From Akkermansiaceae bacterium (lineage in GTDB: Bacteria; Verrucomicrobiota; Verrucomicrobiia; Verrucomicrobiales; Akkermansiaceae), in assembly GCA_023301765.1 (NCBI GenBank), contig JALZUC010000013.1, forward strand, positions 1 through 64,000: a stretch of DNA of 64,000 nt, read 5' to 3'. Below, piece after piece: positions 41,891-51,659 of this stretch. The notes beneath the pieces are model-generated. The model made no database searches and had not been told where the DNA came from. It saw nothing but the letters and a program-made list of their open reading frames with translations. Each line of letters begins with the position of its first letter. Position 1 is the first letter of the stretch. A program made the translations under genes and the position numbers.

Positions 41891-43642
41891 ATGAGTGATT
41901 CTGATACCAAACAACTTCCTAAAGACCTCGCCGCAGAAAATGGCATGGTCAACGTGCAGATTGATGGCCACTGGATACAGGTGCCCAAAGGCACGCGGAT
42001 GATCGAGGCCTGTAAGATGGCTGAGCAAGAAGTCCCCCACTACTGCTACCACCCTAAGCTATCATCACCGGGTAACTGCAGAATGTGCCTAGTCCAAATG
42101 GGTATGCCACCACGCCCAGCCCCCGGAGCTGAACCTAGCTATGGTGAAAATGGCTATCAGGAAATCGGCTGGATGCCACGCCCAGTGATCGCATGTGCCA
42201 ATACAGTCACTGAGAATATGGGTATCCGCACCACTGGCGAACTCGTAGAAAAATGCCGCGAAGGTGTGATGGAATTCCTCCTCATTAACCACCCACTTGA
42301 CTGCCCTATCTGTGACCAAGCTGGAGAATGTAGACTACAAGAATTTTCCGTAGAACACGGCAAAGGTGAATCACGCTTTAAAGAAGACAAAATCAAGAAG
42401 CCTAAAAATGTAAAAATAGGGCCACGCATTCGCCTAGATGATGAACGCTGCATTATGTGTTCACGCTGTATCCGCTTCATGGACGAAGTCGCAGATGAGC
42501 CAGTATTAGGCTTTGCTGAACGTGGCACACACACATCAGTAGGTATCTTCCCCGGTAAGGAGCTCGATAATAACTATGGCCTAAACACTGTAGATTTATG
42601 CCCTGTAGGTGCGCTAACATCTAATGACTTCCGCTTCCAGATGCGCACATGGTTCCTTAAGGAAACAAATAGCATTGATACTAACTGCGGCACGGGATCT
42701 AACATTACCGTCTGGACACGTGGAAATAAGATCTTCCGCATCACCCCACGCCAGAATGATGATGTAAACTCCTGCTGGATGCCAGACTCACATCGCCTGA
42801 ACTACATCTGCCCTACTGATGAAGACAGACTCACAGCCTGCCTAATCAAAGCCGATGGAGTGCATGAAGAAACATGCTGGGAGAATGCACTAGAAGCAGC
42901 CTCTGATGCTCTAAAGCAATTTGAATCCTCAGAAATCGCCATCATCGCCTCTGGTAAACAGACCAACGAAGAGCTCTTTATGATGCGCACACTAGCTGCC
43001 GAACTCGGTTGTGAAAACCTCAGCATCGTCGCACGCGAGCAGAAGTCTGATGACATGCTCATCTCCTCAGATGGTAATGCCAATACCACTGGTGCTAGAC
43101 TCATCTTTACAACTGCCTCACCTGCTAGCCAGCTAACAAATATCCTAGAAGGTGTCCGTAGTGGTACCATCAAGGCTATTATAGCCGCATCTGAAGACCT
43201 CCAAGATGCCGCTGGATTCTCAGCCGATGACCTCGAAGCCCTGGAACTCCTCATCTCTATTAACTGCCGTGCAAATGCCACAGCACAAGCAAGTGACATC
43301 GTATTCCCAGGTGCTGGCCCAGCTGAGAAGCGCGGTAGTATGATAAATATCACAGGCCGCCTTCAGAAGCTCAATGCTGCATGTATCCCACCCGGCGATG
43401 CCCGCTGTGATTGGGAAATCATCCGTGACCTAGCCCTCTCCATTTCTGAAGAAGTAGCACAAGAGGCTCCACAAAGCATCGATGCTCTCTCAAAAAACCT
43501 CACCGCCAGTATCTCAGAACTTGAAGGTAAGCATCTCGCCGCCATCTCTGAACTCGGTGATATCGTTACCGAAACCGGAAATACCATCCCTCTAGTCAAA
43601 CGTGAAGCAGAGCGCAAAGCCAACGGCGAAATCGTAGGATAA
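41891..43642 (+). CDS. nuoG: NADH-quinone oxidoreductase subunit G (short form)
   Basis: This Fe-S subunit carries electrons from NuoEF toward the quinone arm. The 583-aa protein has an N-terminal 2Fe-2S domain (CYHPKLSSPGNCRMCLVQMG), the His/Cys-ligated cluster (HPLDCPICDQAGECRLQE), the 4Fe-4S domain (CIMCSRCIRFMDEV with CPVGALT) and a truncated molybdopterin-oxidoreductase-like domain. E. coli NuoG has about 908 aa, so the C-terminal part is much shortened, as in some other bacteria. The additional N7-type cluster is not evident. Confidence 0.95.
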   Translation: MSDSDTKQLPKDLAAENGMVNVQIDGHWIQVPKGTRMIEACKMAEQEVPHYCYHPKLSSPGNCRMCLVQMGMPPRPAPGAEPSYGENGYQEIGWMPRPVIACANTVTENMGIRTTGELVEKCREGVMEFLLINHPLDCPICDQAGECRLQEFSVEHGKGESRFKEDKIKKPKNVKIGPRIRLDDERCIMCSRCIRFMDEVADEPVLGFAERGTHTSVGIFPGKELDNNYGLNTVDLCPVGALTSNDFRFQMRTWFLKETNSIDTNCGTGSNITVWTRGNKIFRITPRQNDDVNSCWMPDSHRLNYICPTDEDRLTACLIKADGVHEETCWENALEAASDALKQFESSEIAIIASGKQTNEELFMMRTLAAELGCENLSIVAREQKSDDMLISSDGNANTTGARLIFTTASPASQLTNILEGVRSGTIKAIIAASEDLQDAAGFSADDLEALELLISINCRANATAQASDIVFPGAGPAEKRGSMINITGRLQKLNAACIPPGDARCDWEIIRDLALSISEEVAQEAPQSIDALSKNLTASISELEGKHLAAISELGDIVTETGNTIPLVKREAERKANGEIVG

Positions 43643-43662
43643 ACTGACCATATTCTCCATCC

Positions 43663-44787
43663 ATGGATCCCTTTCTCATACTCATAATTAGCACGCTGAT
43701 CAAGATCATCGGCTTCACCTTCATGCTCACCTTACCCATGGTGGCATACTCGGTGTATGCTGAGCGGCGTGTCTCTGCCATTATTCAAGACCGTGTAGGG
43801 CCTAACCGAACAGGTATCCCCCTCACCCTCTTTGGATTTAAAAAAGACCTCCACTTTGCGGGCTTACTCCAGCCACTCGCAGATGGTTTAAAGTTCTTCC
43901 TCAAGGAAGAGCACACCCCAGCTCATGTAAGAAAGTTCTTCTTCTGGATCGCGCCAGTGCTGACTATCGTACCAGCACTCCTTACACTTGCCGTCATACC
44001 GTTTGGTAGCTCGGTCACCGTATTCGGTGAGTCCATTAAACTCGTAATCGCAGATATTGACGCTGGCCCCCTCTTCATCTTTGCCATCGCTTCCCTCTCC
44101 GTCTACGGCATTACCTTTGCCGGCTGGGCATCTAATAATAAATATTCATTCTTTGGTGGTGTGCGCTCATGTGCACAGATGATTTCTTACGAGATCGCCC
44201 TCGGACTCTCCATTATCCCCGTTCTGATGGTCTTTGGTCAGCTAAACCTATCTGACATTGTGCAGTATCAGGCTGATCACGGCTGGCTTTTACTGCCACT
44301 CTGGGGTGAAGGCCTAAGTACCGAGCGCATGGTACTACTCATCCCCCTAATCATCTCATTTATCGTCTTCACCATCTCCATCTTTGCAGAAACGAACCGT
44401 ATGCCCTTTGACCTGCCTGAGTGTGAGACAGAACTTGTAGGTGGATATCATACTGAATACTCCGCCATGAAGTTTGCCCTCTTCTTCATGGGCGAATATG
44501 CAGCCATGATAGTAGGCTCAGCACTCATTGTCACCCTCTTCTTCGGAGGCTGGTCCATTGGCTTTGGCGCAGATGCCTACGTAGCAGAGCTAGCCTTTGG
44601 AGGTCTCATTCACCTTGGCGTCTTCCTCGCTAAAGTTATCGCCTTTATCATCTTCTTCATCTGGGTGCGCTGGACACTACCACGCTTCCGTTATGACCAG
44701 CTCATGAGACTTGGCTGGATCGTTTTCTTTGAACTCGCGCTGGTTAACGTTTTCATCACTGCCGGCATCATGATGCTGATTAACTAA
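43663..44787 (+). CDS. nuoH: NADH-quinone oxidoreductase subunit H
   Basis: This membrane subunit (ND1-like) lies beside the quinone chamber. The 374-aa protein shows the classic signatures YAERRVSAIIQDRVGPNRTG and ADGLKFFLKEEHTP at the N-terminus and FAETNRMPFDLPECETELVGGYHTEY near residue 245. Eight or so TM helices are apparent. It follows nuoG by 20 bp. Confidence 0.97.
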   Translation: MDPFLILIISTLIKIIGFTFMLTLPMVAYSVYAERRVSAIIQDRVGPNRTGIPLTLFGFKKDLHFAGLLQPLADGLKFFLKEEHTPAHVRKFFFWIAPVLTIVPALLTLAVIPFGSSVTVFGESIKLVIADIDAGPLFIFAIASLSVYGITFAGWASNNKYSFFGGVRSCAQMISYEIALGLSIIPVLMVFGQLNLSDIVQYQADHGWLLLPLWGEGLSTERMVLLIPLIISFIVFTISIFAETNRMPFDLPECETELVGGYHTEYSAMKFALFFMGEYAAMIVGSALIVTLFFGGWSIGFGADAYVAELAFGGLIHLGVFLAKVIAFIIFFIWVRWTLPRFRYDQLMRLGWIVFFELALVNVFITAGIMMLIN

Positions 44788-44824
44788 ACACTCATCATCA
44801 GCCTCCTCTAATCAACCATTTCCC

Positions 44825-45391
44825 ATGGCCACTATTAAAGTAACACGCCCTAAGCTTACGCTTTTAGAGAAACTCTACTTCCCATCCATTATGAATGGCA
44901 TGTTTATCACCTTTAAACATGCTGTCAGATCGCTGCGCGGTAAAAGTATCGGTGGAGACTCCATGAATACCTCTGGCCTAGGTATTACCATGCAGTACCC
45001 AGAACAGAAGTGGGATGACCATCTACCTGAGTATTACCGAGGTGTTCCCACACTCGTTACTGACGAGCAAGACCGTGAGCGCTGTGTATCATGTCAGCTC
45101 TGTGAGTTTATCTGCCCACCTAAAGCCATCGCCATCATGCCAGGTGAAATCGAGTCTGATGACCCATGGGCCAAAGTGGAAAAACGTCCTAAAGAATTTG
45201 ATATCGATATGACCCGCTGCATTTACTGCGGTATGTGTGAGGAAGTCTGCCCAGAGCAGGCTATTTTCCTCCGTAAAGATTATGCCATGACCGGGCTTAG
45301 CCGTGCTGATATGGTCAATGATAAAGAACGCCTCTACGAGATCGGCGGTGTGCGCACTGGCCTAGTCAATAAGTGGAACGATATCAAATAA
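44825..45391 (+). CDS. nuoI: NADH-quinone oxidoreductase subunit I
   Basis: This ferredoxin-like peripheral subunit of 188 aa has two 4Fe-4S clusters (N6a/N6b): CVSCQLCEFICPP and CIYCGMCEEVCPE are the two visible ligand sets. Short flanking segments dock it to NuoH. It sits in the usual H-I-J order. Confidence 0.97.
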   Translation: MATIKVTRPKLTLLEKLYFPSIMNGMFITFKHAVRSLRGKSIGGDSMNTSGLGITMQYPEQKWDDHLPEYYRGVPTLVTDEQDRERCVSCQLCEFICPPKAIAIMPGEIESDDPWAKVEKRPKEFDIDMTRCIYCGMCEEVCPEQAIFLRKDYAMTGLSRADMVNDKERLYEIGGVRTGLVNKWNDIK

Positions 45392-45417
45392 CTCAGTAAC
45401 TTTTTTTAAAAAATACG

Positions 45418-46461
45418 ATGCCTTCAATCCTATTCTATCTCTTTGCCGCCCTTATGGTAGCCGGCGGCATGATGGTGGTGCTCATGCGCAACCCTGTCTC
45501 CAGCGCCCTGTCAATGGTGTTGAGTTTTATCGGCCTAGCAGGTCTATTTATCGGCCTAAATGCCTACTTCGTAGGTATCCTACAAATCCTCGTCTACGCA
45601 GGAGCCATCATGGTACTCTTCATCTTTATCATCATGCTAATGGATGTGAAAATAGAGGAGAAAGGTAGCCTCAAACCGGCCGCCGTAGCTGCTGGTGTAG
45701 CCATCCCACTGATTCTTCTTATGCAGTTAATGGGGGTGCTATCCTCTATCGAGAATTCACCTTCAGCACCTGAAATTAACCACGTAGCAGCACTAGCCCA
45801 GACCAATGATGATGGCTCATTAACCTACAAAGAAGGCACGATGATCAATAAGCGTCTTAAGGCTGAAAGGCTTCCTGATACGCACCTGATAGGCTATAAA
45901 CTCTTCACCGACTACAACTTCCCGCTACAAGTTATCGCCGTGCTACTCCTAGTAGCTACCGTCGGCTGTGTAACTCTATCTAAGAAATCCACTCCCAAGG
46001 CAGTAAATAAAAAGCAAATTACACAGCAAAAGCGGATTCCTAAAGTAGCTATTGCCCCTCCAGAAAAAACTAAGGAAGAGCATAAAAAAGAAGCTCCTTC
46101 CGAACAATCCAAAATAGCTAAAACTAAGGAAGCAAATCTCCCAGAATCACAAAAACCCACTGAAGAGGCAAAAGCCCCCCAGACAAAGCCTAGTGACACT
46201 ACTAACGAAGCTAATGGTAATCGTGGTATGATCTACGCGGAACGCCCAGATGACGCAGACGATCTTAAAATCATCTCCGGCATAGGTCCAGTAATTGAAA
46301 AGAAGCTAAATGGCTTTGGCATCTATACCTACAAACAAGTGGCTGACTGGTCAGAGGAAAACATCACAGAATTTGATGGTCTACTCTCCTTTAAAGGCCG
46401 TATCAACCGTGATGACTGGCTCACCCAAGCAGCAGAGTTATACGCGCAAAAAAGCGCCTAA
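45418..46461 (+). CDS. nuoJ: NADH-quinone oxidoreductase subunit J with C-terminal HhH domain
   Basis: Residues 1-190 are the NuoJ membrane subunit (ND6-like): LFAALMVAGGMMVVLMRNPV, then GILQILVYAGAIMVLFIFIIML, and further helices. NuoJ is usually about 165-200 aa, but this one has 347. After the last helix comes a Lys/Glu/Pro-rich linker (about 195-280). A compact C-terminal domain then starts DDLKIISGIGPVIEKKLNGF, followed by GIYTYKQVADW and SFKGRINRDDWLTQA. This is the helix-hairpin-helix domain seen at the C-terminus of NuoE in alphaproteobacteria. Its fusion to NuoJ is unusual. The frame is continuous and nuoK follows normally. Confidence 0.92.
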   Translation: MPSILFYLFAALMVAGGMMVVLMRNPVSSALSMVLSFIGLAGLFIGLNAYFVGILQILVYAGAIMVLFIFIIMLMDVKIEEKGSLKPAAVAAGVAIPLILLMQLMGVLSSIENSPSAPEINHVAALAQTNDDGSLTYKEGTMINKRLKAERLPDTHLIGYKLFTDYNFPLQVIAVLLLVATVGCVTLSKKSTPKAVNKKQITQQKRIPKVAIAPPEKTKEEHKKEAPSEQSKIAKTKEANLPESQKPTEEAKAPQTKPSDTTNEANGNRGMIYAERPDDADDLKIISGIGPVIEKKLNGFGIYTYKQVADWSEENITEFDGLLSFKGRINRDDWLTQAAELYAQKSA

Positions 46462-46501
46462 CACCCTGAAAATCAAATAACTTTCTAACCCAACCTCTTC
46501 C

Positions 46502-46831
46502 GTGTTTGAAATCTTACCTTCATTAAACGAATACTTATTCGCTTCTGGACTACTCTTTGCCATTGGCCTGGCGGGTGTCATCATCCGGCGCAATATCATC
46601 GTTATCTTCATGTGCCTTGAGATGATGCTCGCTGCAGCCTCACTAACTCTCGTGGCATTCTCCAGATTTAATATGGTGGGTGGCCTGCCTGATTATGATG
46701 GCCAGATGCTGGTCTTCTTCATCATCACTGTGGCTGCGGCTGAAGTGGCAGTAGGCTTAGCCATTATTGTTTCCCTTTACCGTGCAAGGCAGACTGTCAA
46801 CACAGATGACCTCACCTCACTCAGAGGTTAA
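46502..46831 (+). CDS. nuoK: NADH-quinone oxidoreductase subunit K
   Basis: This three-helix membrane subunit (ND4L-like) of 109 aa has the conserved [19 protein letters not shown] with its membrane Glu, and [18 protein letters not shown] with the second Glu. The start codon is GTG. It lies 41 bp after nuoJ and 46 bp before nuoL. Confidence 0.96.
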   Translation: MFEILPSLNEYLFASGLLFAIGLAGVIIRRNIIVIFMCLEMMLAAASLTLVAFSRFNMVGGLPDYDGQMLVFFIITVAAAEVAVGLAIIVSLYRARQTVNTDDLTSLRG

Positions 46832-46877
46832 TTTTTTTTAATAAGTCCAATACAAGCTATACGAGCTATTTCCTACC

Positions 46878-48686
46878 ATGAATCCTTGGTTACTATTTAT
46901 TATTCCCTTCGCATCCGCTGCTATCATTCAGCTGGGACTTAAGCGAAGCGCAATGGCGTCCTCCCTATTATCTACCCTCAGTGTGGTAGCTACATTTGTT
47001 ATTGCCTGCACTTTATTAGGCTCTGATCAGTCTGACTCCTGGACATGGGTAAAGGCTGGCAGCTTTGAGCTAAATATCGGCTACAATCTTGACCAGCTAG
47101 CCACGGGTATGATGATAGTAGTCACAGGTATTGGTATGCTCGTTCATATCTTCTCACTAGGCTACATGAAGACAGATTCAGCTAAGGCTCGCTACTTCGG
47201 CTGCCTTTCCATGTTTATGTTTTCCATGACGGGTATCGTACTCGCCTCGAACTTCGCCATGATGTTCATTTTCTGGGAGCTAGTGGGTCTTTCCTCTTAC
47301 CTACTCATCGGTCACTGGTATCATAAGGATACTGCTGCTGACGCTGCTAAGAAGGCATTTCTCAGTAACCGTATTGGTGACTTTGGCTTTATGATAGGTA
47401 TCCTCATGCTGTGGCGTATCACCGGCACGGTGGTCTTTGCTGATATGGATGGAAGTGCCCTAGGAAATGTCTGCAGCTGCCTCGCAGGTGCGGCTATTCT
47501 CCTCACCTTCTGTGGTGCTGTGGGTAAGTCTGCTCAGCTACCACTACACATCTGGCTACCAGATGCGATGGAGGGCCCTACTCCTGTCTCTGCACTTATT
47601 CACGCCGCCACCATGGTAGCGGCTGGTGTATACATGATGGCGCGTCTCTTCCTCTCACTAGGAGTGACTCCAGAGAATGTTGAGATCCTCAGCTACGCAC
47701 CACAGGTCATCGCATGGACGGGTGGTATCACCTCCCTTGTCGCTGCACTGATGGCGACACAGCAGAATGACATTAAGAAAATTTTGGCCTACTCAACTCT
47801 TTCTCAGCTCGGTTACATGGTGATGGCGGTGGGCTTGATCGCTCCAGAGGCAGGTATGTTCCATCTCTATACTCACGCATGGTTTAAGGCTCTTCTATTC
47901 CTCGGCTCTGGTGCAGTGATCTACGCATGCCATCACGAACAAGACATCTGGAAAATGGGTGGCCTACTCAAGAAAATGCCTGTTACGGCGATCACCTTTC
48001 TGGTGGGAACGCTAGCTCTAACAGCAGTGCCATTTACCGCAGGTTTCTACTCCAAGGAAGAAATCCTCTACGCAGCTAAGGGCACTCCACTCTTTTATCT
48101 CGCTGCATTTGTAGCTCTGCTCACCACTTTCTACATGCTCCGCCTTTTCATCGTGGCCTTTCTAGGAAAACCACGCGAGCACGGTGCTAAGGAAGCTAAA
48201 GAAGTAGCGCCTATCATGTCGCTGCCTCTCATCCTACTCGCCATCATGGCCTTTGCTGCGCCACACATCAGTCAGATTTTCCCAGTGCCTACTGAGTGGG
48301 GTTTTCACTTCAAGATTCTCCCTGATCTTAACAGCTCAGTCTTCTGGACATCCATTGGCGTATTTGTAACCGGTGCTGTAGCTGCCTTTGTCGTCTACTC
48401 TGGGAAGGACAAAGACCCGATCAACATCCCCCTCTTCCGTAATAAGTTCTACTTAGACGAAATCTATCAAAAGCTCATCACTATCTGCCAAGATGCAGTT
48501 GCCGCTATTATTCACCTGTTAGACGAATTTCTCATCGGAGTTTTACTTGTGGGAGGTGCTACACGCTCCGCGCAGGGAGTTGGTAATATATTCCGCCGCT
48601 TTGCTCAAAATGGCAGCCTCAGTAACTACGCCTACCTCATGGCCTTAGGCTCTGTTCTTGTTATCTACTTTACAGTTTTTGCCTAA
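46878..48686 (+). CDS. nuoL: NADH-quinone oxidoreductase subunit L
   Basis: This is the antiporter-like distal membrane subunit (ND5-like). The 602-aa protein shows the MFIFWELVGLSSYLLIGHWY segment, then AVGKSAQLPLHIWLPDAMEG, PVSALIHAATMVAAGVYM, and ILAYSTLSQLGYMVMAVGL. The C-terminal part after about residue 500 includes the start of the lateral helix. A TCCTATAGGA palindrome follows its stop. Confidence 0.97.
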   Translation: MNPWLLFIIPFASAAIIQLGLKRSAMASSLLSTLSVVATFVIACTLLGSDQSDSWTWVKAGSFELNIGYNLDQLATGMMIVVTGIGMLVHIFSLGYMKTDSAKARYFGCLSMFMFSMTGIVLASNFAMMFIFWELVGLSSYLLIGHWYHKDTAADAAKKAFLSNRIGDFGFMIGILMLWRITGTVVFADMDGSALGNVCSCLAGAAILLTFCGAVGKSAQLPLHIWLPDAMEGPTPVSALIHAATMVAAGVYMMARLFLSLGVTPENVEILSYAPQVIAWTGGITSLVAALMATQQNDIKKILAYSTLSQLGYMVMAVGLIAPEAGMFHLYTHAWFKALLFLGSGAVIYACHHEQDIWKMGGLLKKMPVTAITFLVGTLALTAVPFTAGFYSKEEILYAAKGTPLFYLAAFVALLTTFYMLRLFIVAFLGKPREHGAKEAKEVAPIMSLPLILLAIMAFAAPHISQIFPVPTEWGFHFKILPDLNSSVFWTSIGVFVTGAVAAFVVYSGKDKDPINIPLFRNKFYLDEIYQKLITICQDAVAAIIHLLDEFLIGVLLVGGATRSAQGVGNIFRRFAQNGSLSNYAYLMALGSVLVIYFTVFA

Positions 48687-48690
48687 TAAG

Positions 48691-48700
48691 TCCTATAGGA
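48691..48700. repeat. TCCTATAGGA palindrome, nuoL-nuoM spacer
   Basis: The second copy of the 10-bp palindrome lies four bases after the nuoL stop, in the context TAATAAG then TCCTATAGGA. Spacing from the stop codon matches the copy after nuoF. Confidence 0.45.
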
Positions 48701-48723
48701 TCAATACTATCTAATTTTTCACC

Positions 48724-50133
48724 ATGTTATTTGCTCTTCTACTTATTCCCATAGTGGCCGCTATCGCGATCTTTTTGGGGTCGCCTTCTCGCATCACAGC
48801 GCTGGCCGCGGCTCTGGCTAATATAATCGTAGCTGCATTCGCCATTACTCAAGGTTCTTGCAGTGTTAGTTTCCAAGTATTGGAAAACCCTAATATCAAT
48901 CTATCACTGGGTCTCTACGATGGTATGAGCGTGATTATGCTTATCCTCTCCGTGCTAGTAACCTTGGCCGCTGTCTATAGTGGTAAGTGCCCAGAAGGTA
49001 GGGAGAAACTATGGTTCTCTAGTACGTTACTAATCGCAGCTGGCGCTATAGGTGCCTTTCTTGCCACAGATGTCTTTTTCTTCTACGCCTTCCACGAGCT
49101 CGCTCTTATCCCTACCTTTCTCATGATCGGTATGTTAGGTAGAGGTGATCGTAAGGCTGCCGCATGGAAGATCACCATCTATCTAGCCACTGGCTCTATC
49201 ATCCTCTTAGCTGGATTACTCCTAGCCATGGGTCATCTCGATAGCTTTGCATTCTCTGATCTCAAGGCTATCCCTGCTGAGCACCAGAACACAGTAGCAC
49301 TTCTCCTCATCATCGGATTTGGCACATTGGTCTCCCTTTTTCCGCTGCACTCCTGGGCTGCCCCAGCCTATGCATGTGCCCCCGCCCCTGTCTCCATGTT
49401 ACATGCTGGGGTTTTGAAAAAGTTTGGCCTATACGGGATTCTCCGCATAGGTATGGAGGTAGCTCCAGAGGGTATGGCTCACTGGTTACCGTGGATCTGC
49501 GTTCTTCTCCTAGGAAACATTATCTGGGTGGGTCTAGTGACTCTGAATCAAAAGCGCCTAGATCTTATGCTCGGAAACTCCTCCGTCATGCACATGGGCT
49601 ACATCTTTCTCGCCATCGCAGCGCTAGCCGCTAATGGTGATAATGAAATAGCCAAGCCAGCCGCTGTCTTACTCATGTTCGCACACGGTATTTCCATCGC
49701 CCTCCTCTTCTCTCTGAGCGCTATGCTGGAGGAAAAGACAGGCACTCTAGAAATAGCTCAGCTAGGCGGACTGGCGAAGAAGGCTCCTGCCTTTGCCTTT
49801 CTCTTTGGCCTCGCTGGCATGGCCTCTATCGGTCTGCCAGGCTTGGCTAACTTCGCTGGTGAAGTGATGGTCTTCTTTGCTGGATTTGCTGACTGGTCAC
49901 CTAAGGATGGCCTAGGCTGGGTGCAAATTACCACCATTATAGCCCTCTGGGGCGTAGTTCTCAGTGCTGTCTACATGCTCCGGGCTTTCCGTAATATTTT
50001 CCAAGGACCACTGGTGAAAAAAACCAGCGATGCGTGTGACATCTGCTCATGTGATGTCATCCCAGCCTATTTACTCTCAGCGGTTCTGCTGATAGTGGGT
50101 ATTTATCCTCAGCTCATTCTCCAGTTTCTCTAA
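48724..50133 (+). CDS. nuoM: NADH-quinone oxidoreductase subunit M
   Basis: This is an antiporter-like membrane subunit (ND4-like) of 469 aa. FFYAFHELALIPTFLMIGM, with the conserved Glu, is near residue 120. LVSLFPLHSWAAPAYACAPA and VSMLHAGVLKKFGLYGILR lie near 200-240, and GNSSVMHMGYIFLAIAA near 285. The usual LPDAH-type motif is replaced by SWAAPAY, a mild divergence. It is followed 47 bp later by nuoN. Confidence 0.95.
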   Translation: MLFALLLIPIVAAIAIFLGSPSRITALAAALANIIVAAFAITQGSCSVSFQVLENPNINLSLGLYDGMSVIMLILSVLVTLAAVYSGKCPEGREKLWFSSTLLIAAGAIGAFLATDVFFFYAFHELALIPTFLMIGMLGRGDRKAAAWKITIYLATGSIILLAGLLLAMGHLDSFAFSDLKAIPAEHQNTVALLLIIGFGTLVSLFPLHSWAAPAYACAPAPVSMLHAGVLKKFGLYGILRIGMEVAPEGMAHWLPWICVLLLGNIIWVGLVTLNQKRLDLMLGNSSVMHMGYIFLAIAALAANGDNEIAKPAAVLLMFAHGISIALLFSLSAMLEEKTGTLEIAQLGGLAKKAPAFAFLFGLAGMASIGLPGLANFAGEVMVFFAGFADWSPKDGLGWVQITTIIALWGVVLSAVYMLRAFRNIFQGPLVKKTSDACDICSCDVIPAYLLSAVLLIVGIYPQLILQFL

Positions 50134-50180
50134 GCCGACTTTTCTCTATTCTCTCTAACCGATAACCGATCACTTTTCCA

Positions 50181-51626
50181 ATGCAGGCGCATTACATCGA
50201 ATTCATCACCGTTGGCTTTGGCCTACTCCTGCTAATGCTAGAAGCATTTAGTAAAGGCAATAAATCACGCCTCGGCCTACTTGCCGCAGCTGGACTAACT
50301 ATTATCCTCATCCTCCAGTTCATGGTCTGTCCGTGTGCTGCTATTCCAGAGTGGATGTCACGATTCTATAAGTATGATTCAGTGGCACTGTTCTACAAGG
50401 TGATCGCTCTGGTAAGTACTATCCTAGTGCTCCTAATGGCAGTGGATTTCCGCAAAGTGCTCTCTCGCTATACATCTGGCGATGAGACGAACTCTGGGCT
50501 TGGTGAATTCTACTGTCTGCCAGTCTTTGCCTGTGCTGGACTTATGTGGATGGCATCTGCAAATGATCTCGTAAGTATCTTTGTAGCTCTTGAGCTAGTG
50601 ACCATTACCTTCTATGTCATGGTAGCATACATGCGCCGTAATGTAGGCTCTCTTGAGGCTGGTGTAAAATACCTCATCCTCGGCGCACTTTCCACCGGCT
50701 TCCTTGTCTACGGTATTGCCTGGATCTATGGCGCTATGGGCACAACTGACCTCGCGACCATCACCAGTATCATTAAAAATGGTGAATTTGCAGAAGCTAA
50801 ACTTACCTACCTACTATTCGGTATTGCTCTTATGTTGATTGCTCTTGGATTTAAGATTGGTGCTGCCCCTATGCAGCTCTGGATTCCTGATGTCTATCAA
50901 GGTGCACCTACACCTATCACAGCCTATCTGTCAGTAGCATCTAAGGCCTCTGGATTCCTTGTACTAATGCTCGTGATCGGTCCATTTATTACATGGTCAG
51001 CCACCAGCACCCAAGTAACACTCATTCTTTCCATTATGGCTGGCGCCACCCTCCTCTACGGAAACTTGACTGCTATTAATCAGGAAAATTTCAAACGCCT
51101 ACTTGCTTACTCATCCATTGCCCACGCAGGGTTTCTTCTTATGGGTGTGGCATCTGGTGACTTCACCTCCGTTTCCTTCTATCTAGGCACCTACTTACTA
51201 ATGACCTTCTCAGCATTCTTTATCCTTGCTCTTGTGCGTGATCAGGAAAACAGCGATACCATTGACGCCTTTGATGGCTTAGCTAAGAGAAACCCTATAT
51301 TGGCAGCTACTCTAACTATTACTATGGCGGCAATGGCTGGTATTCCGCTCACCGCTGGTTTCTTGGGTAAGTTCTTAATATTTTCCGCAGCGATTCAGTC
51401 AGAAGCTTCATGGTGGTTAATTGCTATTGGATTTATCAGTGTAGCTGCTGGATTCTACTACTACTTAAAGGTGGTAAAGGCCATGTATTGGAATGCTCCA
51501 CGCAGTGAAAAAAGTATCCAAGTGCCTATTATTACTAAGGTAGTCTTGGTATTACTTACTATAGGAATCTTAGTCTTTGGTATCTGGCCTCAGCCAATCT
51601 TTGATTTGCTCAGACTCTTAAATTAG
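50181..51626 (+). CDS. nuoN: NADH-quinone oxidoreductase subunit N
   Basis: This is an antiporter-like membrane subunit (ND2-like) of 481 aa. LVSIFVALELVTITFYVMVAYM holds the conserved Glu, and KIGAAPMQLWIPDVYQGAPTP and RLLAYSSIAHAGFLLMG hold the Lys and hinge residues. The remaining helices, including FFILALVRDQENSDTIDAF, follow NuoN. It is the last gene of the nuo run. A 7-bp hairpin follows before xapX. Confidence 0.96.
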   Translation: MQAHYIEFITVGFGLLLLMLEAFSKGNKSRLGLLAAAGLTIILILQFMVCPCAAIPEWMSRFYKYDSVALFYKVIALVSTILVLLMAVDFRKVLSRYTSGDETNSGLGEFYCLPVFACAGLMWMASANDLVSIFVALELVTITFYVMVAYMRRNVGSLEAGVKYLILGALSTGFLVYGIAWIYGAMGTTDLATITSIIKNGEFAEAKLTYLLFGIALMLIALGFKIGAAPMQLWIPDVYQGAPTPITAYLSVASKASGFLVLMLVIGPFITWSATSTQVTLILSIMAGATLLYGNLTAINQENFKRLLAYSSIAHAGFLLMGVASGDFTSVSFYLGTYLLMTFSAFFILALVRDQENSDTIDAFDGLAKRNPILAATLTITMAAMAGIPLTAGFLGKFLIFSAAIQSEASWWLIAIGFISVAAGFYYYLKVVKAMYWNAPRSEKSIQVPIITKVVLVLLTIGILVFGIWPQPIFDLLRLLN

Positions 51627-51659
51627 CAGCTTGTTTTTTGCACTCTTGCGCTAACTAGG

